Below, piece by piece: positions 1 through 11,595 of a DNA stretch of 64,000 nucleotides. The DNA comes from Crotalaria pallida. Taxonomy: Eukaryota > Streptophyta > Magnoliopsida > Fabales > Fabaceae. How positions within the stretch are numbered: position 1 is the stretch's first letter; every line of letters begins with the position of its first letter. The stretch spans positions 92,633,290 through 92,697,289 of the forward strand of contig CM075649.1 of the NCBI GenBank assembly GCA_037953625.1. The letters run 5' to 3'. The notes beneath the pieces are model-generated. The model saw nothing but the letters and a program-made list of their open reading frames with translations. It had not been told where the DNA came from and did not search any database. The position numbers and the translations under genes were made by a program.

Positions 1-1792
1 TATGTCTCATTCTTTTTCTTTTCTTCTTTTCTTTCTTTTCTTTTTCTTCTTCTCTTCCTTTTCTTTTTCTTCTTCTATTTATTAGTTATCCTAAATTATA
101 TCTAACTTTACTTAGCTTTAGTATACTCATTATATAAATTCCTGTTTCAAATTCTTAATTATTTCTATGATTCCACTATCTCCCGCTATTATTTACTCAA
201 TTTCCTCAAATTATTATTCCATTCTATTTAACTACCAGTATCCCATTCTCTCTCTTTGTCATATTCTCTTTTCGCTAAATTCTTTAACCGGTTTAACTAC
301 TTGTATTTAGAATTTAGTTTATTACTTCGTTCCTATTTTGTTGGTACCCGACAACTCTTAACTAAACCCACTCTGCGCTTTCTTATTGTTTCCATATTTT
401 AACTCCTCTTTTACCACTCCTCTAGTTCTATTCATTCTACTCTCCTTGCCTATTACAATTATTCTATATTCTTGTACTCTCCCGTTTCGTTGGTTTTCCG
501 TAACAAATTTCCCTTGGTTTTATTTTATATTTTTTCTACATTTTCATTTCATATTAACTCTTTTAATATCCTAACACACCCATTCTCTCCGGACTTTATT
601 TTATGCACATACCTTTTTACTCCCTAAAGTGTGGTTTTCATTAACAACTTTAAATAAATCATTTGTATTAGCAGGGACTACCCTAAGGCTCATTAACTTA
701 TTTCTTAATTACCCTATTCTTAGTCACCGCTATAGAATCCTAGAATTTACTTCCCAAGTAAAGGTAATACAAACCCTCTTACCTCGGGCTTTTAGAAAGA
801 ACCTGGGTTATGGCTCAGCGACGATGACGGCGTCGGTGTTGCTCCTCGTTAGCGAGAACGATCGCGGCTGGACCAAGGCGAGAGCTTCGAGCCTCGGGGT
901 ACCCAACACAAGCCCGGTGTGATCACGGTCGGTAACGACGCCGATGAGATCCGGTGGAGAGAGGGAGGGAAACGATTGTGAGGGAAAGAGAGAGAGAGAG
1001 AGAGAGAAAGCAAGGCCAAGGGAAAGGGAGAAAGGGAGAGAGAGACTGGCCGTGGGGGAAGTAGGAGGGAACCACGGTGGCGGCAGTTGGGCGGTTCCAG
1101 CGGTGATGACCGGAGGAGAGAGAGAGATGGAGGAAATAGAGAGAGATTGTGAGGGAAGGAGAGAGAGAAAATAGATGGAAGGGAGGAAGGGGTTAGGGGG
1201 CGGCTTTGGGGCGGATTGGGGCGGAGATGGTGGCGGTGGAGGAGGGAGGGAGAAGGGAGACCGGAAACAATGGAGGAGGGGGGAAAAATGGGGTTTCGAA
1301 CCTCCCCGTTCGTGTTTTAAAATCAGCGTCGCGCTTGAGCGCCGCGACCCGCGCCTGAGCGCGAATGAGCAACAGATGCTCATGTCTGATGCACGCGCGC
1401 GCTGGAGCGCGGCTTCTCGCGCTTGAGCGCGAGTCCCATTGACCTCGGGTTGACCGTGCTATAACTTCTTCGTTAACCGTCGGATCTTACCCAAATTTGG
1501 AGACAAGCTTCCTTAGACACTTATCTTCATATCCAACGGTGGAATTCTTGTTTAGAGATGTAAATCTTTTATTTTGAATTTCCCAATTTAGGGTGTTTAT
1601 AACACCGAACATCGACCTTTAACACTCGTTTGGTCTTCTCTAAATTTCTTCTCCGATGCCAATGCTCCTTGATTCCTTTATGGCACTCAGAGAATTCCTA
1701 ATCCATCATTTTAAACTCTTTCTTGGATAATCCTTACTTCCAATCTTATTATTATTCTAATTATTATTAGAATTAAAATTCGGTATGTTACA
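1..1792 (-). repeat. Element A 3' LTR (truncated by window edge)
   Basis: Matches 5170-5264 joined to 11965-13652 almost base for base. It ends in TGTTACA on the plus strand (TGTAACA on the element's own strand) directly before the polypurine tract. It contains a GA-repeat tract (about 987-1006), G-rich antisense low complexity at 950-1300, and a cluster of GCGCTTGAGCGC-type dyads at 1331-1430. Open frames within it, such as the Pro/Ser-rich one at 808-1383, are by-products of the GA-rich sequence. Confidence 0.88.
1331..1430. promoter_or_regulatory. Paired GC-rich dyads in LTR A (second copy 13191-13290)
   Basis: Four near-perfect dyads of the form GCGCTTGAGCGC are centred at about 1336.5, 1356.5, 1404.5 and 1424.5, that is two pairs each with a 20-bp centre-to-centre distance. 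The last has arms extending to TCGCGCT/AGCGCGA. Between the pairs lies another dyad, ATGAGCA/TGCTCAT, centred near 1374. The right LTR repeats the arrangement with centres at 13196.5, 13216.5, 13264.5 and 13284.5. The cluster lies 360-460 bp into the LTR in element orientation. No function is known; see findings. Confidence 0.7.
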
Positions 1793-3042
1793 TTTCTCCC
1801 CCACTTATTAGAATTTCGTCCCCGAAATTCCGTTCGGTTCCATAAATGGGGAATCATCCCATTTGTAGGCTTCTGACTACGGTTTTCACTTCCCTTCAGT
1901 TTTTATTTCCCGCTCCAGGTGTGGTTAGGGTCATGCCCATTTCAATGTTTGTCTTCTAATACTACGTATTATCTCTATTTGCACAGGATCGTCAGTTTTC
2001 TTATTATTAAAGTTCCATTTCCCATTCCTTGGATTGAAATCCTCCCCCACTTAGCACCGACATACTTGATTATATCCATGCTAGGGGTATGCTCATTCGT
2101 TGCTCAGAATAGAGCACACAGGTTTTCAACTGGTATCCAAGGCTGGAAGGGGTACGGGGGTGGCTATCTATCAGTAGGCACAGAATTATACCGGGTCCTT
2201 ACGGCTTGGCGAATCTTCATGTATACATCTGAGATGCTTGAAACTCGAAGAGAGTGAAGATAAAAAGAAGAAACACGAAGCATTCAAGAATGAGTCTCGT
2301 GGTCTTTGTAAGACGACCCAGGATGTACAGGGTACATGTCAAGCAAGAAGACAATGAAGATTATCCTTAAGTGTGCATTTTCAATAGAGAGTCATCGAAA
2401 GATGCATTCTCTATGGACCTGCGGCTGATTTGATTGGTCTCGATAAAGGTACCTGACGCAACGGCTAAAATTTACTTCCTTTGAGGGAATCGTTCGGGAA
2501 CTTTGACTAGATTATTAGGTGAGTTCTAAACTGTATACTATTTAACTCGATGGGTTGTATAAGGATGCCTATAAGGCTCGCTTGAGTCTCTCAGGGATTC
2601 TATACTCTATTACTCTATTCCCTAATGCTATGCAAAGAGCTTAGAAGAAATTCTTCTCGAGTTGGTTCTGTTCCGTCTAGAGGGTTTACTTTAAAAACTT
2701 ATTAATTCAATTATTTCGGTTTTAGATGAAATGTGCCAATGACATCGATCACTAACAGGTGCGAAGATCGAGGTGATCAATCCCAATCTCACATCTATCA
2801 ATGATAATATCATTGTCAGGTTTGTTGGTGGTATCATCCTCTAACCGGGGTAAGAGTTAGAGTGATCGGTTCTAACCTTACCCTATACTAGAGTCAGTAC
2901 CACACTGGCTTGGTGGGACTTCTAACTAAAGTATTAACACCTATCGATCTCTTCTAGGTTATACTACCCACACCTAATCTAGGCAAGAACATTAAAGTAA
3001 GCAGTTGGTGTAGCATTAACATAAAAAGTACCTTGGACTAGT
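1793..3042 (-). other. Element A region between gag and 3' LTR, pol absent
   Basis: Where an autonomous Tekay element carries about 3.5 kb of pol, A has about 1250 bp with no reading frame resembling protease, reverse transcriptase, RNase H or integrase in any frame I read. The first bases after the LTR (1793-1810) are pyrimidine-rich (TTTCTCCCCCACTTA), giving the minus-strand polypurine tract. The following TTCGTCCCCGAAATTCC is the same type of pre-LTR sequence seen next to LTR H, which supports the 3' end of a Tekay element. The rest is unassigned. Confidence 0.65.
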
Positions 3043-4038
3043 CTATTCGCTTCCTTCGCCGATACCTCTAGAACAGTTAGCCCCAATGTGTCCCGGTTGT
3101 CCGCATATATAGCAGAGACCCTGTTTTCTGTGCTGTTTCAATATTGGACACAGTTTCCGATGGAATCTCCCACATAGTGGGAAGGGTGGCCTGGTTCTTG
3201 GAGCGGTCGCACTCTGACCCGCATTCTCTAGCATTACTGCTCTTGTGTGGGCAACAGCATATGGACCTGATTCTTCAGCCAGTTCCTTACCCTTGCTAAG
3301 ATCTCCTTCATCCTGTATACCCTGGCTTTTTTTCCCCTCCGCTATCCGTTTCAGTCCTCCTTCATAAGTACTGGCCATATTCACCAGTTGTGTTAAGTCC
3401 GCTATGTTACGGTACTCAAGAGCAAGCCTAATCTCCGGACGAAGTCCTGACTCAAACTTGATGCACTTGCTCCTCTCATCTGTATCCCGATAGCCTCCGG
3501 CATAACGGATGAGATCTTCAAAGCGTGCTGCATACTCCCCAACACTCATGATCCCCTGGGTCAGTGTCAGGAAGGCAATCTCCTTTTCTCTATGGACATC
3601 TTCTGGAAAGTACTTTCCCAGAAAATAGCCCTTGAACACATCCCAGGTAATTGCCGGGCCAGTCGCCTTTAAGCTTCTTCGCATTCGTTCCCACCAGTAC
3701 TCTACTTCATTAGTCAGCATATACTGTGCTAGCAACACGGTTTGTTCAGCAGGTGGCGCCATGGTGCGTAGGATCTTTTCAATCTCTTGGAGCCATCGCT
3801 GAGCTTCATCGGGATAATAGCCCCCTTCAAACTTCGGTGGTCCGTTCTTTCGGAATCGTGCCAGCCAATCAATCTCAGCAGGGGCTGGTGATGGATTCAG
3901 TGCTGCTACTGCTGCTGCTATATTCTGCGCCTGATTTTGTTGCATCTGTGCTAGATGCTCGGCCTGATTCTGCTGTATCTGAATCAGATTTTCCAAGATG
4001 GCAACCATTCGGTCGTCTTCGGCACGTCTCCTAGCCAT
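3043..4038 (-). CDS. gag: Element A Gag (capsid/nucleocapsid), intact frame
   Basis: A 331-residue open frame beginning MARRRAEDDR at 4038 and ending with TAG at 3043; an upstream in-frame ATG at 4065 is less likely because D and H Gags start at the equivalent methionine. The middle holds the retrotransposon Gag (capsid) domain, recognisable from tryptophan- and tyrosine-rich stretches such as DEAQRWLQEIEKIL, YWWERMRR and LTQGIMSVGEYAARFEDLI. Near the C-terminus is a CCHC zinc knuckle, CYICGQPGHIGANC, which in this family binds genomic RNA. The protein should form the cytoplasmic virus-like particle. The frame is uninterrupted although no pol follows, so the particle enzymes would have to come from a related element. 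It is the only Gag in the window without a stop or frameshift. Confidence 0.85.
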   Translation of the reverse strand: MARRRAEDDRMVAILENLIQIQQNQAEHLAQMQQNQAQNIAAAVAALNPSPAPAEIDWLARFRKNGPPKFEGGYYPDEAQRWLQEIEKILRTMAPPAEQTVLLAQYMLTNEVEYWWERMRRSLKATGPAITWDVFKGYFLGKYFPEDVHREKEIAFLTLTQGIMSVGEYAARFEDLIRYAGGYRDTDERSKCIKFESGLRPEIRLALEYRNIADLTQLVNMASTYEGGLKRIAEGKKSQGIQDEGDLSKGKELAEESGPYAVAHTRAVMLENAGQSATAPRTRPPFPLCGRFHRKLCPILKQHRKQGLCYICGQPGHIGANCSRGIGEGSE

Positions 4039-4195
4039 GTTAGTCAAATCCTGGAGAAGATACAAGTTAATACTTGTCTAGCAATTAATTGCGTGAGAAT
4101 CCTATTTGTCTAACTTAGACACTTGACTATACATATTGGTTACTCGCTTGGTGAGTAACCATTGGAGTAGCTCCCAACTCCAAGGCCGAGGAAAA

Positions 4196-4210
4196 ACTGC
4201 TCTGATACCA
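4196..4210 (-). other. Element A primer-binding site (initiator tRNA-Met)
   Basis: On the minus strand the sequence reads TGGTATCAGAGCAGT, the classical plant complement to the 3' end of initiator tRNA-Met, four bases (4211-4214) inside the 5' LTR end at 4215. It fixes the element's orientation as minus and marks the start of minus-strand DNA synthesis. Confidence 0.9.
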
Positions 4211-4214
4211 TAAA

Positions 4215-5264
4215 TGTAACACCCTCACATTAATTAATAAATTTTAAGTTTTAATAAAATTGGTATTTGAAAATTTCCTTTTGAAACTTACTTCCTTTAA
4301 AAGATTTTACGAAAATCCGGTAGAGTTTCCTCTGTTTTTCAGACTTCCCAAAAATTCTCTTCTTAAAACCTGTCAGACCAGAATTATTTAAAACATTAAA
4401 CACCATAATTTAAAAGCCAGGTCAGATCCTAACGCCCGATTAGTACAAATCTCAGGGCATACAACTATGACATATTTATTTACACAAATAACAGTTTTAC
4501 TATAACTAAAAATAGGCAAATCCGCTCATGGTATCAAAGATACACTCCATGTGGTGGAGAGTTTCCAGTTTGGCCCGCAACAGTGTAAGCTCCGCTTCCG
4601 CACCTGTAAAAATATAGCAAGAAGGGTAGCATTACACAGAACTTAAAAAGATAAATTCTACAAGAGACATAGCAATAAACTAAGCCTACCCTATTATTAA
4701 TATCCGCTTATCATAAATATCTATATAATTATTTTTCTTTTAGTTCTTCACTTATTCTCACTTTCTTTTAACTTTTAATTCTCTTTTCATTTTCCCACAT
4801 TTTATTCCACTTTTAATCCGCTATTCATTTCTATATCATTTCTCTTTTTATTCTTTCATTTCCATTCCTTTCCCTTTTAATGCCGACACGCCTCGACAGG
4901 CTCGCATCGGACTTCCATTCTTTTTATACAGACACGCCTCGACAGGCTCGCATCGATGCCGACACGCCTCGACAGGCTCGCATCGGTCTTTCATTCTTTT
5001 TATACCGACACGCCTCGACAGGCTCGCATCGGTCTTCCATTCTTATTTATCGACACGCCTCGACAGGCTCGCGCCGTTTCTTCCCTTTTACTTAATCATA
5101 TATCTTTTCCCTTACTCTTTTCCTTACTTGGTGGCTTATTATCACATTATTTATTTTCCTATATTTCAGTATGTCTCATTCTTTTTCTTTTCTTCTTCTC
5201 TTTCTTTTCTTTTTCTTCTTCTCTTCCTTTTCTTTTTCTTCTTCTATTTATTAGTTATCCTAAA
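4215..5264 (-). repeat. Element A 5' LTR, distal part (interrupted by element B)
   Basis: Begins TGTAACACCC on the plus strand next to the primer-binding site and runs to the CTAAA target duplication at 5260-5264, where B is inserted; the LTR resumes at 11965. It contains five degenerate copies of a repeat with core CGCCTCGACAGGC (4880-5079) and a long pyrimidine tract (5170-5250). Total LTR length without B is about 2738 bp. Confidence 0.88.
4880..5079 (-). repeat. Tandem repeat with hairpin-forming core inside LTR A
   Basis: Five copies of GACACGCCTCGACAGGCTCG separated by about 8 to 30 bases of AT-rich spacer (CATTCTTTTTATA type). The core contains GCCT-CGAC-AGGC, and most copies are bounded by bases that also pair (ATGC with GCAT, or CCGA with TCGG), so each unit can fold on itself. 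The other LTR copy of this region lies outside the window. Confidence 0.75.
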
Positions 5265-5628
5265 TGTAGTGTTCCATTGTTAGGGAGACACCACGATGTG
5301 TGTTTTGGGTTGTTGCAGCTGACGAGGGTGACCCCGGTCCTACGTACCCCCAGTGATAAGGGGATCAAGCCACACGTAGTTCTTGAGAGTAGGGATGAGA
5401 GACATACCTTAGCCCCTATAGCATAGTGGTTCTTATAGGGGATTACCTGTTAGGTGTGTTATGATACCTTATGGGCCTGTTGGGCCCAATAGGGCTGACG
5501 TGGCTCTTAGAGGATAAGAAGGGTGAGTCCTTCATCCTTATCATGTACTAGGGAGTTTTAAACTTATCCGTTGAGTCGTTGGTCGGCATTGAAGGCATGC
5601 GGTCGGCTTATGGGTCCGGTCCACTACA
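5265..5628 (-). repeat. Element B 3' LTR
   Basis: 364 bp, starting TGTAGTGTTCC and ending CCACTACA on the plus strand, directly after the CTAAA duplication. Followed by AAGCCCCCCAGCTCGG, which on the minus strand is a polypurine tract (GCTGGGGGGCTT) abutting the LTR. Confidence 0.92.
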
Positions 5629-5643
5629 TAAGCCCCCCAGCTC
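5629..5643 (-). other. Element B polypurine tract
   Basis: Minus-strand sequence GCTGGGGGGCTTA immediately upstream of the 3' LTR start, the expected site for plus-strand DNA priming. It differs only slightly from element I's GCTATGGGGCTTA at 62097-62109. Confidence 0.7.
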
Positions 5644-8600
5644 GGGAAGTGTCATATAGACTCTGAGCCGAGTTTAGATCCTTTATGTGCTGGGCAGATC
5701 AGACGTCCGATTTCCGAGGTTGGAGGTGACATAGAAGACTGTTTAAAGCCAAGACCCTTTTCCTGGAAGAGTATCGCAAATGGTTGATAGCATTCTTTAT
5801 ACTCAAATAATGACACTGAAAGAATAAACCTAAAGGAGACTCTTACACCCCGTTGTATTGAGGTGTGTCAAGAGTCTCATCACCAATTGGATCGTAAGCT
5901 TTACGGGTTCATGCTGTCGGAATGAGCACCTTAGCCGAGGCGTATTCCTCTGCCCGCGATGTATTCGACCTGTGGTCAAGTATCGGGTCACAGTCCTCCT
6001 TTCCACTTGTAGCAATGCCGACCTGGTCGGCTAACCGAGATCGTGGGCATGCAAGTGTGTAGGAACGTGATCCAAAGTGAGTGATTGAATTAAAGTAAGC
6101 CCTCGATGAGAGAGGTGGATACCAAATCTGATGGCGATAGGCGGAAATGTTGCAACATCTTTTACAGGGAGATGATCATATGTTACCAGTGTCTAGGTCG
6201 GCCTATGTCGGCTATGTACCTATTCTATTACAACGTAAGCCCCCCACTCCATAAATCTTGAAGAGGCTTGTGTTCAGTTCATAAGAATTGAGATGCTTGA
6301 TGCTGATGTCCGAGGCACCCTCAAACTCAGTATAAACCCAAAAACTCAATGGGAGATCTCCAAAGGTACTGGTTGACAAAAATGATCGTCAACGCGTGGC
6401 GAGCATAGAAACTTCCTTGTTAAAGTTCTTCCCAAATGACTCCAAGGCCTTAGAGTAAGTTGCTGATCCCGAGCAGCGGGCAATGAGATGGAATATGGCC
6501 ACTCGGGAGGAAGTGCTCACTCCCCAGCTGGCGGAAATATGCTGACACATAGGAGAACATGATCGGATTCTTGACGAGCAGAAGGAGCATACCGGGGATG
6601 CCGAGAAGACAAAGAGTGAGAAAAGCGGTAAAGCTTGAAAGGGCTTGTGCCGAATTCATAAGAATTGAGAAGCTCGGCGGGAGGTTTTCAGAGATAGTGA
6701 TCGGTGACAATGATACTTGGCGTATGGCGAGCATGGGGACTTAGAGTATGTTGCTACTCCCGAGCGGTGGACGATGTGGCAGAGTATGTCTACTTGAGAG
6801 GGAGTCCTCAGACCCCAGCTGGCTGAGATGCGCTCAATGTCGGAGAACAATGTTGTCGAGCTAGAGAAATAAGCCGAAGTTGAAGCCGAGAAATTAAGCC
6901 GAGAGGGCGAAAAGTGAGATCATATTCAACAAAACAATCTGAGAAAATTCCTTGTGGATAGGACAGGATGTAGCACTGATTCTTTCGTCAATGATGTTAA
7001 TCAATTATAACTGCTGAACCCCTCGGAAAACGGAATAGTCTGTCGGATCCTTATTAGAAGGTCGTCGAAGGGAAGCTCGGAACAACAAAGCCGAAACGGA
7101 GCTTGCTTGCATAATATCAAAGGATGTCTGATAAGGCCCTGTTGCGTTCGGTAGATGCATGAATGTTGAATAAAACACGATCTTTGCAATTGTCGGAACA
7201 TGAGGATGGACGAATGATGTGAGACTCTTTTAGAGATCCTGAGTTGCTTGTACCTCCCCAGTTGTACCTTTCATCACAAATACAGAGATATGAATTAGAA
7301 TATTAAATTAGAAATGAGACAATAGTGATGCATTCACTTTATAAACAATGAGTCATATTCAGAGACTATGTAGGTAGTATGATACTCGTAGCATAAATAA
7401 AGCGACCATGTGTACCACTCATGGCCAACAATTACAATCATCTCAAGGAAGCCAATATGTGTAATTAAGATATAAAACATAAATGTAATAAAGAGTAATG
7501 AATTAAATTTAGGATAAGGAAAGATTAATTCCCTGATCAAGCGAGAGGAATGTTATATCCTTTAATTTGGATCGGCTGTTTTCTGAGTTGTCGGACATGC
7601 CTTCGTCTTTTTCTTTTCAAAACCTTTAACCCGATAACAGGAGTATTATCCGAGGAGACATCAGAAGGATTGGTGATTGAGAGAATGAATGTGCAGCAGA
7701 ATCGCCTAATCCGAGTGTACTTCCCCAACTAAATCGGATTCCCCCTCCGAGAATGCTTTGCCAATTAGATCAGATTCATCCAAACCTGTGTGAGAGGCTT
7801 GAGGATTTAGACCTGTGAAGGAGTGCATTGTGATGGGGTTGAATGTTTGCAAGTTGTGAGGGCGGGGTTAGAGAAGGCGTCTGAGAGGCACGAGATCTGT
7901 GGTCTGCTTGTGCATGCTTTCGGATGATAGGAATCCTGACTTGGGTTATGCGCGAAACACTCGCATCATTCTTTGGCCATCGTGCTCGGGCTATCACGTC
8001 CGGTAGTTCCGACCATCAAATTTGTACCTTTACATGATGTATGAAAACAACTATTAGAATATCAAGTAGTAAATGATATGTAATGACATTAATAGCGAAG
8101 TATGAGCTGTTTCACTGTTAATTATGAGTATTATCTAAGATAATATAATGTTGTGCAACAGGTGATTCAATAATGATGAATGTGAGGTTTAAACCATGCA
8201 ATGTACATCACATAAATGAGATAATGAGAAAGATCCTTCCCTGTTTGTCTTTATAGTTAGACTATTTTTGAATTTTGATGCGTTCGACATCCTTTTTGGC
8301 ATGAACGTTGATATGCTCGGCATCAATTTGGCATAGAGACATTTTTTCTTCTACTGCTAGATCGTGTGCTTGCTCGGTACTCTTCATCTTCTTCCTCCCA
8401 AACACCCTGTATGCCGTTATGGGCGAACTATTGTATAGCGCCCTTGTGAGCAATGCTGGGATCTCGAGAAGAGATGTTGACGGGGATCGTCTTTGGGCTT
8501 TTAGTGACCATGAGAGGCAAGGGTGTCGTGGTAGAAGGGACCGATCAATTCGAGGATGTCATTGGTCGGTTGATATCATAGCCTGATATCCTACTGCGGG

Positions 8601-11576
8601 TTTAGGGATCTGGTAGGAAACCGGTGGGATGGACTGTTTACCCATATTTGTACCTCGTATATGTATACAAAATTAATAATCAGTAATCGTCATTTGAACT
8701 GACAATGTATAATAATTAAATTGCAAAAATGAAAATTATTGGCAAGTTTACGGAATAAAATATTAGTATGTAAATAGTATGATTCTAAAAAGATCACACG
8801 TAATAATAATAATAAACGATACGTGTATCAAAAATGTGTCGGAGCAATTAGTGGTATTAAACCAAATAATGTTAATAAGTATAGTAATTAACTGTATCAT
8901 TGGCATGCAATGGTGTACATAATTAATACCATTGAAATGACTTAAGTAAAAGAAATTAACTTCCCTGGATTGGTCGTGGTAATGCCCTTAATTGACCGTA
9001 ACTTGTGGCTTCACATGTTGTTTTGTTGATCGAGAGTTCATTGTGGACGGAGGCCTTGACAACATGACTCGTAACAGTTTGACCATCGTGGGTGTGTAGT
9101 GCCCGTTCTAGGCTAGCCTCGTGACGGGTTGTTACAGGAACACATGTTTGCGTGGGCGATGGCCACAAAGTCTTTGTAATTATCTCGGAGTGATGACGAT
9201 AGTAATCCATGCCACGAGATGTTTTTACAATAACCGTTCTGACTTTTGGATTGTTCTCTATCATGGGGTCGTGATGGCCTCGTCAACTCTAAAGAGATTC
9301 CTAGCTGCTTGGCCTTCCTTTTCGATAGGTCCGACCATCCTTTTTTGAACCTTACATTACATGTATAAAGACAATAATCAGTGATCGTTGTTAATTTAAC
9401 AATATAGGATAATTGAATAGCAACAATGAAAATTATTGGCGAGTGAATATAAAGTATCAGAACAAAAGCAGCATGATTAAAAAGATCACACGTAACAAAT
9501 ATAATAATGACAATAATTAAATACCGTGCAACCAGACAGGATTGCCCATGAAAAGAAGCATAATTTCAGGTATATCATGCGCAATAATTGTAATGAATGA
9601 CATTTATAAATATGTCAAAGCATTTAATGACAACAAACCAAATGAAAGCATTAATTTAGGAATAATGACAATGTGCGGTGGTCAGAAACTAATGTACGTC
9701 ATTCAACAGGCGATATATCTATATAAAGAATTATTATCCTATCACAACAGGAGAGACAAAGATTTAAAGGCATTCAGCAGCACGAAGATTTGCTCAACAA
9801 AACATTACGTAACAGCATGGAGAATATCAAATAATAAGCGACTTGTAAAGGGATTAGAAGGAACTAAGTATTTAAAGCACATGTCCAAAATATTGCATCG
9901 GGTAAATTAATATAAGCATGTGTGTAAAGTAGTCATGTAAAATGCCAAGTAAATAGGAAAGCAATATAGGAACGAGAATTCCTTCCCTGATTCGCCAAGG
10001 TGAGGAATGTTGGATCGAAGACTGTTGGATTGAAGTCTTTTGTCAATCCTCTTAAAATGGGCTTTGTTGAGCGTTGAGGGTCGACCTCTGTTTTCCTTAA
10101 ATATGATTTTCTCTATGCTCGGAACACGAGCTTCAAGAGGGGAACTTGGCGCGGGGGTCCTCGCTCTTCGCTCGGAGCACAAGCTTCAAGAGGGGACCTC
10201 GGCGTGGGGGTCCTCGCTTTCACCCCTAGATTCCAAGTAAAGTAACATTATTGTATTCGTGATACTCGAAAAATTATTTGTCCATTAATGGGGATCTCGG
10301 AATGGGTTATTCAGTCGCTCAGACCATCGTACGTGTACCTCGCATATGCGCACAAAAATAATAATTAATTAGTTATTGTCGTTCAAGATTGACAATTTAT
10401 AACTATTAAATAAAATACATGTAATCAAAGTAAACGGCAAAAATATAAATTATTTTTGTCTCTAACTAATAGTCATGTGAGTCAATAAAATATTTGTGGC
10501 ATTATTAAAAATTAGAAAGAGTAACTTCCCTGATTTAAAGGTAGGTTGCTGAATTGTTGGGCCATAGAGTTGTTGAGACCCGTTTTTTCTTTTTGGTGCA
10601 GCTTTAGGCCCTTTTTCTTTTTTTTTTTTTTTATTTGGGCCTGGTGGCCCGTTTTTGCTTTTGGGAACCCTAGGGTTCCTTTCATCGAACCGTGCAGCAG
10701 CAGCTGCTGCTTGTTACCAACATGGCGGCGGCGTCGAACGGAGCACCGGGGAGGGCTAGCGCCGGTGCGGAGGAGCGCACGAAGGCGCAACAGAGATGAT
10801 GGTGCCGATTTGTTGAGGGCGATGGGGACGGCGGAGACGGTGGCGGCTGTAGCAAGGACCGAAGAACACCTTGGGTGGTGCGGTGGAAGAAAGTGATGGC
10901 GATGAATTGCCACTGAGGACGGCGAGAACGGCGAGGTTCCAGAACTCGTGACTAGGCTTGGAGATGGCTCGCCTCGATCCTTCGTTGTTGCAACGATCTG
11001 GAACCAGTAACGGTGGAAACGGGATCGGCGATGATGTCTGAAACGGTGGCGGCACTGATTCGTGTGTGGCGGCGAGAATAACCACCATCGCGATGAAAGG
11101 GATGGTGATGAGGGTACCACCGGTGATGGCGAGAACTGCGATGGGAGTGGAGCAAATCGTTCGCCGACAAGACTTCGAGCAACGCCGTGAGCCGTAGGCG
11201 CAGATTCGAGTCACGTGGCCCTTTCAACCTCATGCTTGCATGGTTCCGGCCACGGCGGTTTCAGTGCTGGTGATGGCTGAGGAACCACGAAGGTCTCGAA
11301 GAAACTCCAACGAACTCGCACCGGAGAGGCGGTGACGGTGTTGGAGAGGCTCCAAAAAATTCAGAAAAAGGAAGTAGATTGCGGTTGGAGGTGGCTTGCC
11401 TTCTCCCTTCGTGGTCCAGGTCGGAAGTATCTATTGCCTCACTGATGTGTAGCGACAGGGGTTTTTTGAAGATTCGCCCAGCTCCAGATGATGAGAACTC
11501 GATGAAGACCATGAGAACTAATTTCTCTCTATTTTTTTTTTGTGTTTGAATGTGGATGGGAATCGGAGTTTAACGA
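5644..11576 (-). other. Element B interior: no coding capacity, degenerate internal repeats
   Basis: About 5.9 kb with only short scattered frames. In the 7.2-10.5 kb part, AT-rich segments alternate with G+C-richer ones. The AT-rich segments repeatedly start with a GTACCT-like sequence (near 7250, 8030, 8650, 9345 and 10335) and end before CTTCCCTG (near 7530, 8240, 8960, 9980 and 10525). Two of them, at about 8650-8810 and 9345-9520, share long runs such as AAAATTATTGGC and AAAAGATCACACGTAA. The part nearest the 5' LTR (10660-11540) has the CGG/GATGG-rich composition of a coding or leader sequence, but I recognise no protein. An AT-rich 122-codon frame at 9542-9910 on the opposite strand has no recognisable feature and is not called. 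Confidence 0.6.
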
Positions 11577-11594
11577 TCCCCACAGACGGCGCCA
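11577..11594 (-). other. Element B primer-binding site
   Basis: On the minus strand it reads TGGCGCCGTCTGTGGGGA, one base from the LTR end. The first nine bases match the 3' end of tRNA-Asp as used by plant Tat and Athila elements; the rest diverges. It is identical over 18 bases to the primer-binding site of element I at 41038-41055. Confidence 0.85.
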
Positions 11595-11595
11595 A

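Noticed and set aside
808..1383. 191-codon Pro/Ser-rich frame, and similar at 12720-13256
   Set aside because: It is the complement of GA/GGGA-rich low-complexity LTR sequence and changes length between the two LTR copies through indels.
9542..9910. 122-codon frame inside element B on the plus strand
   Set aside because: AT-rich, antisense to the element, no motif or signal recognised; such a length is plausible by chance here.
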